A stretch of DNA of 64,000 nucleotides, from positions 186,001 through 250,000 of the forward strand of contig VFZF01000001.1 of assembly GCA_016871335.1 (NCBI GenBank), read 5' to 3'. Made by a program: the position numbers and the translations under genes. The notes under the pieces were generated by a model. The model ran no database searches, was not told where the DNA came from, and was given only the letters and a program-made list of their open reading frames with translations. Origin of the DNA: Acidimicrobiia bacterium (GTDB lineage: Bacteria > Acidobacteriota > Vicinamibacteria > Vicinamibacterales > SCN-69-37). Within the stretch, counting starts at the first letter, position 1. Every line of letters begins with the position of its first letter. This document shows, piece by piece, positions 31,201 through 38,851 of the stretch.

Positions 31201-31808
31201 CCGAGCAACGCCGGCGCCGTTGGTGTCGTCGGCCCACCGGGAATCGCGACCGGCGCAAGACCGGTCATCTGCAGGCCCGACCCGCCGCTCTCGTGATACA
31301 TCCACAACTGCGCGCCCTTTGCCGCGATGACGTAGTCGCCGTCGGGCGTCCATGTCGGCGACATGTAACTCTCCCGCTCCGTCGTCGTCACCGCCCGCGC
31401 CCGGGTGCCATCGGCATTGGCAATCCACACGTTCTCGGATCCGTTCCGGTCGCTGATGAAGACGATGCGTGTGCCGTCGGGCGAAAACGCGGGCTGCATG
31501 TCGTAGCCCTGGCCACTGGTGATGCGTGTCGCTTCCCCGCCAGTGACAGGCAACGTGTAGAGGTCGCCCAGCAGCTCGAACACCAGCGTGCGGCCATCCG
31601 GAGACAGGTCCAGTGACAGCCAGGTGCCCTCGGAGGTCGTGAATTCCATCGTGCGCGACGTGATGAGGGGGAGCCCACGCGTCCGGTTGGCCTCCGTAAC
31701 AGCCTTGTCGTTCTCCTGCCTGGACTGCGCCTCGGGCAGCAGGGCAAACACGGTGAGCAACGCACACAACACGAGCACGGGACGGATCAGTCTGGGCATT
31801 CTTGACAT
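28266..31808 (-). CDS. TolB-like beta-propeller / amidohydrolase fusion protein
   Basis: 1180-residue secreted protein. ATG 31808 has GAGG eight bases upstream. Order: signal peptide; N-terminal propeller with PD40/WD40-like repeats (FSPDGTRIVFISDRNG, FRPTASPDGRWLMYSTRF, WSPDGQYIAYVTW); a PPTPPTPPT linker near residue 730-750; then an amidohydrolase domain (about 760-1140) with VDIHAHTWVAWG as the metal HxH, and LEVGKLADLIVLDANPLDD at the end. The rest of the metal site is not clear to me, so activity is unproven. Such fusions are common in Acidobacteria and related groups. The stop is 4 bp from that of the convergent gene. Confidence 0.88.
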   Translation of the reverse strand: MSRMPRLIRPVLVLCALLTVFALLPEAQSRQENDKAVTEANRTRGLPLITSRTMEFTTSEGTWLSLDLSPDGRTLVFELLGDLYTLPVTGGEATRITSGQGYDMQPAFSPDGTRIVFISDRNGSENVWIANADGTRARAVTTTERESYMSPTWTPDGDYVIAAKGAQLWMYHESGGSGLQMTGLAPVAIPGGPTTPTAPALLGPEFARDARYLWVNVRGAVPTGFATRHVDPADPDFDPHTDNRSSARVVGPLQIALLDRETGRLHTRTHEHEGAFRPTASPDGRWLMYSTRFDARQALKLLDLNTGEDRWLKMDVQRDDTEGGGARDRDVYPASAFTPDSSAVITSYGGKIWRVAVPSGEATEIPFTARVEQQLGPLVKFDYPIDDEKLTVSQIRGARPSPDGQRVVFTALDRLYIADLPQGRGTRKEKPAAPAAGAAAAATAEPAQPVYPVIQNARRMTTGSDVEHAPVWSPDGQYIAYVTWNDDTGGDIYRLRADGTGQPQKLTPVSAFFDKITYSRDGTRLIAVRGSKMHRLRTLEDFGNHGGSAELEYVWLPAAGGAPTQIAWVASGATQQGRNAPHVGPDPERIYVWAGSDGILSVRFDGTDFKPVVKVTAPSAPGGGGGTPDEVVLSPDGKRALVRANRNVYMVTVPPVGGTVPTVSAATPSSVPTWRLTKIGGDFVGWTDDSRAAFYSMGRSFFLHDLALAAEVDATNRATAEAEAERTAAPTPPTPPTPPTPKPPTYEYEPHRVDVEIVVDKDKPAGVIALRNARLITMKGDEVIQRGDVVITNNRITAIGPSGRVTIPSGATVRDLRGKTIMPGLVDIHAHTWVAWGVHRAQVSQFLAQLAYGVTTQRDPQTSSEDALTYQDLMDTGQLIGPRLYSTGPGIFGADNIRSLEDARDVLRRYSDHYNTKTIKQYLVGDRKVRQWVIMAAKELGLTPTTEGGANFTMNLTLMQDGYAGLEHNLPISPFFNDVVTLGAQSGLTYTPTLIVSYGGPSGLQYYLTRTDVDQEAKLRFFTPHDELDKWKRTSFQRTDQHVYPLHAQQLTKWVEGGGKVGLGSHGEVQGLGTHWELWMMASGGMSPMHALRSATIDGADAIGLGKDLGSLEVGKLADLIVLDANPLDDLKNTAAISQVMKNGRLYVAATLTETWPRQKPLDPQWWWKVEPPAVMRGGR

Positions 31809-31872
31809 GGGCACCTCAGGGGTGGCGGAATCCTACCCCGGATCGCCATTGTCCGATCTACGCTTACTGGCC

Positions 31873-33327
31873 GTGACCCAACACTCACCCGCCGAAATCC
31901 GGAAAGTCATCGCCGCCTCAGCGGTCGGCACCATGATCGAGTGGTACGACTTCTACATCTTCGGGAGTCTCGCCACGATCATCGCTCCGCTCTTTTATCC
32001 CAGCGGCGACGACACCTGGGCCCTCATCGCCTATCTCTCCACCTTTGCCGTCGGCTTCGTGGTGCGTCCGTTCGGCGCACTCGCATTCGGTCGCATCGGC
32101 GATCTGGTGGGACGGAAGTACGCGTTCCTGGTCACACTGATCATCATGGGCGCCGCCACCGCGGTGGTCGGCATCCTCCCGACGTACGCCACGATTGGCA
32201 TCGCGGCCCCGATTGCTCTGTTGATCATCCGTGTCCTGCAGGGACTCGCGTTGGGTGGCGAATACGGAGGAGCGGCCGTGTATGTCGCCGAACACGTGCC
32301 CGACAATCGACGCGGCTTTTACACCAGCTTCATCCAAATCACCGCCACGCTCGGCCTGTTCGTTTCCCTGGTCGTCATTCTTGTCGTGCAGAACGCCGTT
32401 GGCGCCGAAGCGTTTCGCGAATGGGGCTGGCGTGTGCCGTTCCTGATCTCGATTGTGCTGGTCGGCATCTCGCTCTACATCCGCTTGCGCATGCAGGAGT
32501 CGCCGATCTTCACGCATATCAAGTCCACCGGCATGACGTCGGCGAAGCCACTCAAGGAAGCCTTCACCGAGTGGCACAACCTGCGCCGGGTGCTCATCTC
32601 GTTGTTCGGTGCGACGGCCGGCCAGGGCGTCATCTGGTACACAGGCCAGTTTTATGCGCTCTTCTACCTGCAGACCATCCTGAAGGTACACCCCACATCC
32701 GCGAACTACATCATCGCAACGGCGCTGTTGCTGGGGATGCCGCTGTTCATTCTGATGGGGGCCCTGTCGGATCGATGGGGACGCAAACGCCTCATGATGG
32801 CCGGCTGCCTCCTCGCCACGATCTCGTACTTGCCGATCTATCACGCGATGCAATCGGCTGCCGGCTCCGGCGTCGTCACTGCGGTCTCACAACAGAACCC
32901 CGTGACCGGCGCCATCAGTCTCACGCCGTTGGCGATGGTGGAGGGGGCGCTGCAACCGGCAAAGGAAGTGCTGACATTCACCGGCATCGGCGCACTGGCC
33001 GCAGAGCCGGCCGCGTGGATGCTGGTAGGGCTGGTGTTCATCCAGCTCGTGTTTGTGGCGATGGTGTACGGTCCGATCGCCGCCTACCTGGTCGAAGCGT
33101 TCCCGGCGAAGATCCGGTACACCGCACTCTCGTTGCCGTACCACATCGGCAACGGCGTGTTCGGCGGCCTGTTGCCCCTGATTGGTCTCTACGTGATCTC
33201 CGCCACCGGCAACATCTACGCGGGACTCTACTATCCGATCGGCGTTGCCGCCATCACCTTCGTCATCGGCTCGCTGCTGCTGGTGGAGACACACCAGCAC
33301 CGGATCTGGGATGAAGTGAACAAGTAG
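31873..33327 (+). CDS. MHS-family MFS transporter (ProP/ShiA-like)
   Basis: 484-residue metabolite:H+ symporter. It has the family motif TMIEWYDFYIFGSLATII at the start, GRIGDLVGRKYAFLVTLI and a second half with ALSDRWGRKRLMM. An extra periplasmic loop of about 50 residues follows MQSAAGSGVV, longer than in ProP. The GTG at 31873 is chosen because the family N-terminus begins there; earlier codons overlap the divergent fusion gene. The substrate cannot be stated; family members carry proline/betaine, shikimate or dicarboxylates. Confidence 0.9.
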   Translation: MTQHSPAEIRKVIAASAVGTMIEWYDFYIFGSLATIIAPLFYPSGDDTWALIAYLSTFAVGFVVRPFGALAFGRIGDLVGRKYAFLVTLIIMGAATAVVGILPTYATIGIAAPIALLIIRVLQGLALGGEYGGAAVYVAEHVPDNRRGFYTSFIQITATLGLFVSLVVILVVQNAVGAEAFREWGWRVPFLISIVLVGISLYIRLRMQESPIFTHIKSTGMTSAKPLKEAFTEWHNLRRVLISLFGATAGQGVIWYTGQFYALFYLQTILKVHPTSANYIIATALLLGMPLFILMGALSDRWGRKRLMMAGCLLATISYLPIYHAMQSAAGSGVVTAVSQQNPVTGAISLTPLAMVEGALQPAKEVLTFTGIGALAAEPAAWMLVGLVFIQLVFVAMVYGPIAAYLVEAFPAKIRYTALSLPYHIGNGVFGGLLPLIGLYVISATGNIYAGLYYPIGVAAITFVIGSLLLVETHQHRIWDEVNK

Positions 33328-33330
33328 CGA

Positions 33331-33990
33331 TCAGCGCGGCGTCGCGATCAGCAGTCTGTTCTTGGGGGTGATCCCGGCGGGAATCGTCTGCGTGCGCACG
33401 TGATATCCCTGCGCCTCGAGCCGGACGGCCCGCATCGTGTCGACGGCGAGAGCCAGATCCATCCAGCCTTCGAGCGCTCCGGGGTCACAGGTCTCGGCAT
33501 CATGACAACACGGCAACACCGCCACGCGGGCGCGGACGGCGGCCGCAGCCATCAACACCAGATCCGTCAGAGCGCCGCATCCATGACACGACACCACCAC
33601 ATCGTCGGCCGCGAGGGTGACGTCTGTGACTGGCGCAGCGGTGTAGGTGACGCGGCCCTGAAGACGCGGCCAGTCTTCCAGCAGCGCCGCCTGGAGGGTC
33701 GCCGCGGAGGCAGGCACGGCAGGGTCGACTACGAGCACTGACGGTGAGGAGTCGTCGAGCAACAGCATCAGATGGCCCAACAGGCCGTGGCCCCCGCCAA
33801 GGTCGACGACCCGGCCGCCTCTGAAATGGCGGCGCGTGCGGCGTGCCGCTTCCCACGCCTCATACAGCTCCTTGCGCGGGAGGCAACCAGCCCGGCAGAC
33901 AGCGCGGGCGATGCGGTCGAAGAGTGAGTCCGCCGGGAACCGCCCGAGGTCGTGCGCGGTCAGGCGATTCTTCGACGAAGGCGCAAACAT
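33331..33990 (-). CDS. Class I SAM-dependent methyltransferase (Methyltransf_32-like)
   Basis: 219 residues from ATG 33990. Motif I is RVVDLGGGHGLLGHLM. Later VVSCHGCGALTD and VAVLPCCHD, with paired Cys, resemble the PF13679 group, whose members include putative RNA or protein methyltransferases. The substrate is unknown. Up to 22 more upstream codons are open but lack similarity. The stop lies 3 bp beyond the convergent MHS transporter stop. The next gene on its 5' side is tRNA-Gln, 119 bp away on the same strand. Confidence 0.7.
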   Translation of the reverse strand: MFAPSSKNRLTAHDLGRFPADSLFDRIARAVCRAGCLPRKELYEAWEAARRTRRHFRGGRVVDLGGGHGLLGHLMLLLDDSSPSVLVVDPAVPASAATLQAALLEDWPRLQGRVTYTAAPVTDVTLAADDVVVSCHGCGALTDLVLMAAAAVRARVAVLPCCHDAETCDPGALEGWMDLALAVDTMRAVRLEAQGYHVRTQTIPAGITPKNRLLIATPR

Positions 33991-34070
33991 CAGTCGCTGT
34001 CGCGCCCGGCGCCCTTGAACTGTTCCTCGGCGTCGGCAAACAACACGTTGAAGCAAGAACCCGCCACCTC

Positions 34071-34110
34071 TGGAAAACAGCGGAAACAGACGGAAGACAT
34101 TGGAAAAATT
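34071..34110 (-). repeat. Four-unit 10-bp periodic repeat downstream of tRNA-Gln
   Basis: Plus-strand decamers TGGAAAACAG, CGGAAACAGA, CGGAAGACAT and TGGAAAAATT share GGAA at the same phase. They lie directly 3' of the tRNA in its direction of transcription. A helical-turn period of ten bases is notable, but four units can also arise by slippage. Confidence 0.7.
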
Positions 34111-34183
34111 GGCTGGGACGCAGGGATTCGAACCCCAATAAGCAGAGTCAGAGTCTGCTGTCCTACCGTTGAACGACGTCCCA
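34110..34183 (-). tRNA. tRNA-Gln (CTG anticodon)
   Basis: 74-nt cloverleaf including an encoded CCA. Acceptor TGGGACG pairs with CGTCCCA, the anticodon stem GCAGA/TCTGC encloses loop CTCTGAC with anticodon CTG, and the T arm has GGTTCGAATCC. Discriminator base is G. This appears to be the only Gln tRNA in the window. Confidence 0.93.
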
Positions 34184-34236
34184 GCACGGGTCAGGTCGCG
34201 ACCGGAGAACCTTTGTAAGGTAACAGGTCAGCGCCC

Positions 34237-34254
34237 GGCCGGGCAAGCCCGGCC
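34237..34254. repeat. GGCCGGGC-AA-GCCCGGCC palindrome
   Basis: A perfect 8-bp-arm hairpin between tRNA-Gln and the GMC oxidoreductase stop (34281). It could act in transcription termination of the GMC gene, although there is no T tract, or belong to the REP-like group. Confidence 0.6.
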
Positions 34255-34280
34255 CCACCGGGGGCACCCGGGGCGTGCCG

Positions 34281-35858
34281 TCAGTCGAGGGCGAAATCCG
34301 CCGCGCGTTCGCCGATCATCACGCAGGCCGCGTGGGTCTGGCTGTTCACCACGGTCGGCATGACCGACGCGTCCGCGACCCGCAGGCCCTCGACGCCGCG
34401 CACCCGGAGCGTCGGGTCCACGACCGCATCGCGGCCCCGACCCATCCGGCACGTGCCGCCAGGGTGATAGATGGTGGAGGCTGTGCGCCGGATGAACGCG
34501 CGCACCTGATCCAGCGAAACCTCCGTGGCGGGCGGGCTCTCAGCCGCACCCCGAAGCCGCTCGTACCCCTTCGTATGCGCGATCGCTCGCGCCAGGCGCA
34601 CGCCTTCGACGGCCACGTCCATATCCCGCGCATCGGCGAAGTACCCGGCATGAATCGCCGGCGGCGCCAGCGGATCGGCCGAGCGCAGTCGCAGCCGCCC
34701 CCGGCTGTGCGGCCGCGCCACGACAACGGAGAACGCAATCGCCGGGTCCGGCGCACTGAGGCCGCGACCCACATAAAACTGCAGATCCGGCGCACCCCGA
34801 TTGATGCCTGAACTCGCAAACAACCCGGCCGACACCGCCGACCCCGGTAGCGTCGTCAGCCCCGCCCACCGGAACCCGATCCGCGGATGATCATGCAGGT
34901 TGGCACCTACGCCTGGGAGATCAAGAACCACAGGGATGTTGTGCTCGCGCAGATGATCGGCCGGGCCAAGGCCTGACACCATCAGGATCTTCGGGGACTC
35001 GATGGCACCGGCCGAGACGATGACCTCCCGGGTCACAGTGACACGCTCGACGATCGACTGGCGGATGTACTCGACGCCCGTCACGCGCATACCGGTGAAG
35101 AGCAGGCGCTTGACCTGACTCCACGGCCGAACCGTCAAGTTCGGGCGATTCATGATTGGTTTCAGGAATCCATCCGCAGCGGAGTGCCGACGTCCGTCCT
35201 TCAGGTTCTTCTGGTAGTACCCGGCGCCATGCTCCTGCTGGGCGCCGTTGAAATTCCACTGCGGATCGGCGGCGAAGCCGAGATCTCGGACACCTTCAAG
35301 AAACGCCTCGTGACCCGCGTGCGGATCGGTCGTGTCGGCCACCGCCATCGGCCCACCGACACCGTGATAGTCAGACAGCCCCCGTGTGTTGTCCTCCGAC
35401 TTGCGAAACCACGGCAACACGTCGCGATACGACCAGGTCGGACCACATTCCTGCGCCCACCCGTCGAAGTCGCTCTGGTGCCCACGCACATACGCCGCTG
35501 CGCTGATCGCACTCGATCCACCATATGTCTTGCCGCGCGGCCACGGAATCGTGCGCCCCCCAAGCCCCGGCTCAGGCTCGGTCGCGTACTTCCAGTCCAC
35601 CTCCGATCCCGACAACGTCGTCCACTGCCCAATCACCGGAATCAACGGATGCACATCGGGTCCGCCTGCTTCCAACAACAAGACGCGCGTCTGCGGATCA
35701 GCCGACAGCCGATTCGCAATCACGCATCCACTGGAGCCGGCGCCAATGACGACGAAGTCGAACTCGTCAACGGCACGGAGTACACGAGGCGCGATCGCCG
35801 TCACTGCACCGAACGCAAGAGAGGACTTGATGAACGAACGACGAGAGTTTGAGTGCAT
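34281..35858 (-). CDS. GMC-family oxidoreductase with Tat signal
   Basis: 525-residue FAD enzyme of the choline/alcohol dehydrogenase group. N-terminal RRSFIKSS with a hydrophobic stretch is a Tat signal, so it is exported folded. FAD-binding motifs are VVIGAGSSGCVIANRLS and LLLEAGG. The C-terminal catalytic-site region has YHPGGTCRMG and VVNSQTHAACVMIGERA. In the latter, QTH stands where many relatives have NTN or HTN, so the second active-site residue may be altered. ATG 35858 is preferred over a TTG two codons upstream. Substrate unknown. Confidence 0.88.
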   Translation of the reverse strand: MHSNSRRSFIKSSLAFGAVTAIAPRVLRAVDEFDFVVIGAGSSGCVIANRLSADPQTRVLLLEAGGPDVHPLIPVIGQWTTLSGSEVDWKYATEPEPGLGGRTIPWPRGKTYGGSSAISAAAYVRGHQSDFDGWAQECGPTWSYRDVLPWFRKSEDNTRGLSDYHGVGGPMAVADTTDPHAGHEAFLEGVRDLGFAADPQWNFNGAQQEHGAGYYQKNLKDGRRHSAADGFLKPIMNRPNLTVRPWSQVKRLLFTGMRVTGVEYIRQSIVERVTVTREVIVSAGAIESPKILMVSGLGPADHLREHNIPVVLDLPGVGANLHDHPRIGFRWAGLTTLPGSAVSAGLFASSGINRGAPDLQFYVGRGLSAPDPAIAFSVVVARPHSRGRLRLRSADPLAPPAIHAGYFADARDMDVAVEGVRLARAIAHTKGYERLRGAAESPPATEVSLDQVRAFIRRTASTIYHPGGTCRMGRGRDAVVDPTLRVRGVEGLRVADASVMPTVVNSQTHAACVMIGERAADFALD

Positions 35859-35885
35859 AAACAAGATACCGGCACTAAGTTTTCA

Positions 35886-35911
35886 CAGGGAGACGCGGAG
35901 GCACGGAGACG
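35886..35911 (+). repeat. CACGGAG-type dispersed repeat, copy 1
   Basis: ACAGGGAGACGCGGAGGCAC, followed by GGAGAC. A close inverted copy lies at 61416-61438. Similar GGAGRCRCGGAG strings are common in large soil-bacterial genomes. This copy abuts the composite palindrome. Confidence 0.6.
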
Positions 35912-36081
35912 AGGGGTTGAGTGCCGCATCGCGGCACGGTGAGGGGAGGGCGAGGTCAAAAACGAAAGCACCGTGGCTTTGGCGCGCCGAAACCCAGCGC
36001 GCCCTACGCTCTCCTTGGTGCTTTCGTTTCTGACCTCGCCCTCCCTTCACTGCGCCCGGCTTTGCCGGGCGCTCAACCCCG
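35912..36081. repeat. Composite nested palindrome of about 170 bp
   Basis: From outside to inside: GGGGTTGA (35913-35920) opposite TCAACCCC (36073-36080); local hairpins GTGCCGC-ATC-GCGGCAC (35921-35937) and GCGCCCGGC-TTT-GCCGGGCGC (36052-36072); 34-bp arms 35939-35972 and 36017-36050, complementary with two mismatches; and at the centre a GTAGGGC-family unit (35979-36007, minus orientation). There is no coding potential and no terminal duplication that I can identify. It looks like a MITE-like or folded-RNA element without its own enzyme. Flanking genes are the GMC oxidoreductase start and a membrane protein end (36097). Confidence 0.8.
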
Positions 36082-36096
36082 CTCCTCAAGACACCC

Positions 36097-37347
36097 TCAT
36101 GGAACCTCATGTTCCCCATGGTGTATCTTGTCGGTCCTCACACTCCACCACAGCGCAACGGCCGAAGCCAGTAAGACCAGCGCGGACCGGCCGAATCTGT
36201 TGGGGCCGGATGTCACATGCACCAGCACCAGCGTGATAATCGACGCGATTCCTGCGAGCAACACTGCACGACTCTGGATAGTTGCTGACTCACGAATGGC
36301 CGAAATCGCAACACCGACAAGACCAGCACTGGCAACAATCAGCCACACCCAGGCCAGCGGCACGGGCATTTCGGTCATCGCGCCGGTCGTGGCCCACATG
36401 GCGGTCCACGCGAGCGCCACCAACCCGGTCACTCTCGCGCGGGTGACGCCAGGCGTCCACACGGCGACGGCAATCAAGGCAACCAGCAACACAATGGCCG
36501 GGCCCATCGTGGCGACGTCTGACATCCACAGCCCGAGCGTCGAACGAGTCAGCGACTCGATTGTGAGGAACGCAAAGCCGGCGATCGTGAACGCGAGCGC
36601 GGGTGTCGTGCGGGCGAACGCGGGGCGACCGGTCGCGCGATGCGACCACCCGTCAAGCGCGGCGCCCACCGCGAGCAAAAATGCCGCCGGTGCAGCGGAG
36701 GGTGTGCGCCACAACTCCATCGCTGTGAGTGTCACGAACCCACCGAACGCAACACTCAGTGAACCCGCTGCCAGCCAATGAGTGCGTCGTTCCAAGGCGA
36801 CCGCGAGTACCACAAACACCACGAGAAATGCCCAGGACGCCGGTGCGCGCCCTGTGTCGGTCAACACCCAGAACAACAACACGGACGCACCAAGTGCCAC
36901 CGTCGTCGGCGACTTCATGACCGCGGCCGTGAGCGCAATCACAACAGCCCACGCCAGAAGGGGCCACGTCTGCGTATCGCCGACGTGCCACATGTCGGTG
37001 ATCGCCGCGATGAAGGCGCCGGCCAGCAGGGTGCCGGCAAACGCCAGCAACTCAGCTCGACCGGCACGATTCGCGCGTGCCGACCATGCCGCCGCGCCGT
37101 ATGCACAAAGCGTCAACGCCGCCGTGCCGCCAATCTTCGCGGCATGGGACAACCCTTCCCAGTTCCACGCCACCAGAAGGATGAGGCCGAAGCCGGCCAC
37201 CAGCCACGCGAGCCACGCCAGCGTGGCGCCACCGAACAGGGTGTCACCTTGCGGGTACCGGTCAAGAATTGCCCGGCGCTGTTCCGGGGTGATCAGCCCC
37301 TCCGCAGCCCATCGTTCACTCTCCCTGGTCAGCCAGTCGTGTGCCAT
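36097..37347 (-). CDS. Multispanning membrane protein (DUF2157-like)
   Basis: 416 residues. A short cytosolic N-terminus (LTRESERWAAEGLITPEQRRAILDRY) is followed by about 14 hydrophobic segments. N-terminal 'W...GLIT.EQ...I...Y' followed by a helix array is typical of DUF2157/DUF4401 proteins. The function of this family is not established. The C-terminal about 18 residues (TDKIHHGEHEVP part) are encoded by a repeat edge next to the composite palindrome and may be a recent replacement of the original end. Confidence 0.68.
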   Translation of the reverse strand: MAHDWLTRESERWAAEGLITPEQRRAILDRYPQGDTLFGGATLAWLAWLVAGFGLILLVAWNWEGLSHAAKIGGTAALTLCAYGAAAWSARANRAGRAELLAFAGTLLAGAFIAAITDMWHVGDTQTWPLLAWAVVIALTAAVMKSPTTVALGASVLLFWVLTDTGRAPASWAFLVVFVVLAVALERRTHWLAAGSLSVAFGGFVTLTAMELWRTPSAAPAAFLLAVGAALDGWSHRATGRPAFARTTPALAFTIAGFAFLTIESLTRSTLGLWMSDVATMGPAIVLLVALIAVAVWTPGVTRARVTGLVALAWTAMWATTGAMTEMPVPLAWVWLIVASAGLVGVAISAIRESATIQSRAVLLAGIASIITLVLVHVTSGPNRFGRSALVLLASAVALWWSVRTDKIHHGEHEVP

Positions 37348-37391
37348 GGTCCTAGGCTACGCCTCATCCGGGCGTGTCGTCATCACCGGAG

Positions 37392-37439
37392 CCCAGGGGC
37401 TTCAGCCCCTGGGACAGACACAAGGGCTGAAGCCCTTGT
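37392..37439. repeat. Pair of REP-like palindromes (BIME-like)
   Basis: CCCAGGGGCT-TC-AGCCCCTGGG (37392-37413) and ACAAGGGCT-GA-AGCCCTTGT (37420-37439) are two hairpins with the same GGGCT/AGCCC core in opposite orientations, 6 bp apart. The flanks GGAGC and GCTCC also pair. Location: between the membrane protein start and the kinase stop, both minus strand. Confidence 0.85.
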
Positions 37440-37453
37440 GCTCCAAAGACCAA

Positions 37454-38812
37454 TCAGGTCGTTGCGATCTCGACTTCGAGGCCGCCCGTCACCGGACGCT
37501 GGAAGGTCAGCTGGAGGTGGTAGCGATGGCACACCTCGTGGACGACCGCGAGGCCGAGTCCGATGTCTCCGCGGAGGTCGGCGCCACGCCCCTCGTCACC
37601 GCGGAACCGTCGCACGGCGTTCAACTTGCGCACCTCGGGATCCGTGAGGTTCGGGCCGGTGTCCGCCACGCGAAGCGAGAAGCTCTCCCCCGTCCCTTTT
37701 CGTACATCCACCGTGATGCGGCCACCACCCGGCTCCCGCTCCAACGCCAACACCATCACGTTGCGCAGCGCTTGCGCGAGCAGCAGCGGCTCACCGTGCA
37801 GCATGACGCCGGGATCGAGTCGCTGCAGATCGATCGTGACCTTACGTGAGGCCGCCAGGTGTTCAAACTCACGCGCCACGGTGGTGACCACCCCGCCCAC
37901 ATCGACGCGCGTCGTCGCCCGAGGCGCGGCATCACGAAGCTGCGCGCCGACCACGACGTTGCTGAGACGAAGCGCTTCCGCAACAATGCGCGACGCGTCA
38001 GCCGACGTCAGCGCGGATTGAAGCAGGGCTTCGGTATCAGCCGTGATGTAGGACAGGAAGCGGCGCGAGTCGGCGTCGCGATCGCGGAAGTCCGTGTGCA
38101 GGCGATTGATGTCGAGGGCCGCCTCGTTGAATGCAAAGCCGAGCTGGCTCAATTCGTCGCGCCCGCTCACGGCCGCGGGCTCGCGGTATTCCGTGCGAGC
38201 CGAGGCGCGCATCTGGCCGCCTATCCGCCGCACGCGACGTTCCACCGGCCACGCCACCAGCATCATCCCGACAAAGGCCACAAGTGTGAACCCGCCAAAA
38301 AGGCGTGCGCGCTGTTGAAACTGTCCGGCGGCCGGATGCATGCGGAACATCAGGAATGCGCACGGACCTTCCCAGCGGGTCGCGAGCACCGTCTGCGTAC
38401 CGGTTCCGACTTCGGTGGAGAACGATTCAGTGACGGTGAGCGCGCCGGTGCGAAGTGCCGCGCGCATCGACGCCGGAATCCGCGGAGCGGCGGTGCTCTG
38501 CCCGATGTGTTCGGCGTCGTAGGCAAAAAATTCGACTGGCCGTGCTGAGGCATCCGGGCGCGGCGCCAGAACATCGGCATCCGGATCGGCGAGCAACTCC
38601 GCGCTCGGCGCGTTTTCGCGCGGGCCCGCCAGGAACCACTTCGGGTTCGCTTCACAGCGCGCGCGAATCAAATCGGTCTGGAAGGACGCGGCCATCCACT
38701 CAATGGCCAGCGCCCGATCCCTGGCCCGGACGCGGTCCACGGTCCACACCGCCAGAGCCGCCGCGACCAAGGAGAGCAAAAAAGCGATCAGCAGCAGGCG
38801 TCTCAGCAGCAT
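37454..38812 (-). CDS. Degenerate sensor histidine kinase (probable pseudokinase)
   Basis: 452 residues with helix 1 (about 4-24), an extracytoplasmic domain, helix 2 (about 172-190), a HAMP-like segment and a C-terminal region aligned to DHp and HATPase. Key residues look lost. The expected H-box (THD in related proteins) reads T257-A258-D259-T260, so the phosphoacceptor His is Ala. The N-box second Asn is Leu355 (NVMVLA). The G1 box has DTGPN where DxGxG is expected. The G2 region (GLGLAVVHEV) is intact. No response regulator is adjacent. It could be a ligand sensor without kinase activity, or a gene in decay. Confidence 0.72.
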   Translation of the reverse strand: MLLRRLLLIAFLLSLVAAALAVWTVDRVRARDRALAIEWMAASFQTDLIRARCEANPKWFLAGPRENAPSAELLADPDADVLAPRPDASARPVEFFAYDAEHIGQSTAAPRIPASMRAALRTGALTVTESFSTEVGTGTQTVLATRWEGPCAFLMFRMHPAAGQFQQRARLFGGFTLVAFVGMMLVAWPVERRVRRIGGQMRASARTEYREPAAVSGRDELSQLGFAFNEAALDINRLHTDFRDRDADSRRFLSYITADTEALLQSALTSADASRIVAEALRLSNVVVGAQLRDAAPRATTRVDVGGVVTTVAREFEHLAASRKVTIDLQRLDPGVMLHGEPLLLAQALRNVMVLALEREPGGGRITVDVRKGTGESFSLRVADTGPNLTDPEVRKLNAVRRFRGDEGRGADLRGDIGLGLAVVHEVCHRYHLQLTFQRPVTGGLEVEIATT

Positions 38813-38851
38813 CTGGCAGTGGGATACGTCCGGCGATGGGGTGGCGTTGCC

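Noticed and set aside
34071-34110. CRISPR-like array behind tRNA-Gln
   Set aside because: Ten-base units with no spacers; a slippage or phased repeat explains it.
35883-36119. Small ORFs on both strands through the composite palindrome
   Set aside because: They are translations of the repeat itself, with Arg/Lys/Pro-rich junk composition and no start with a ribosome binding site.
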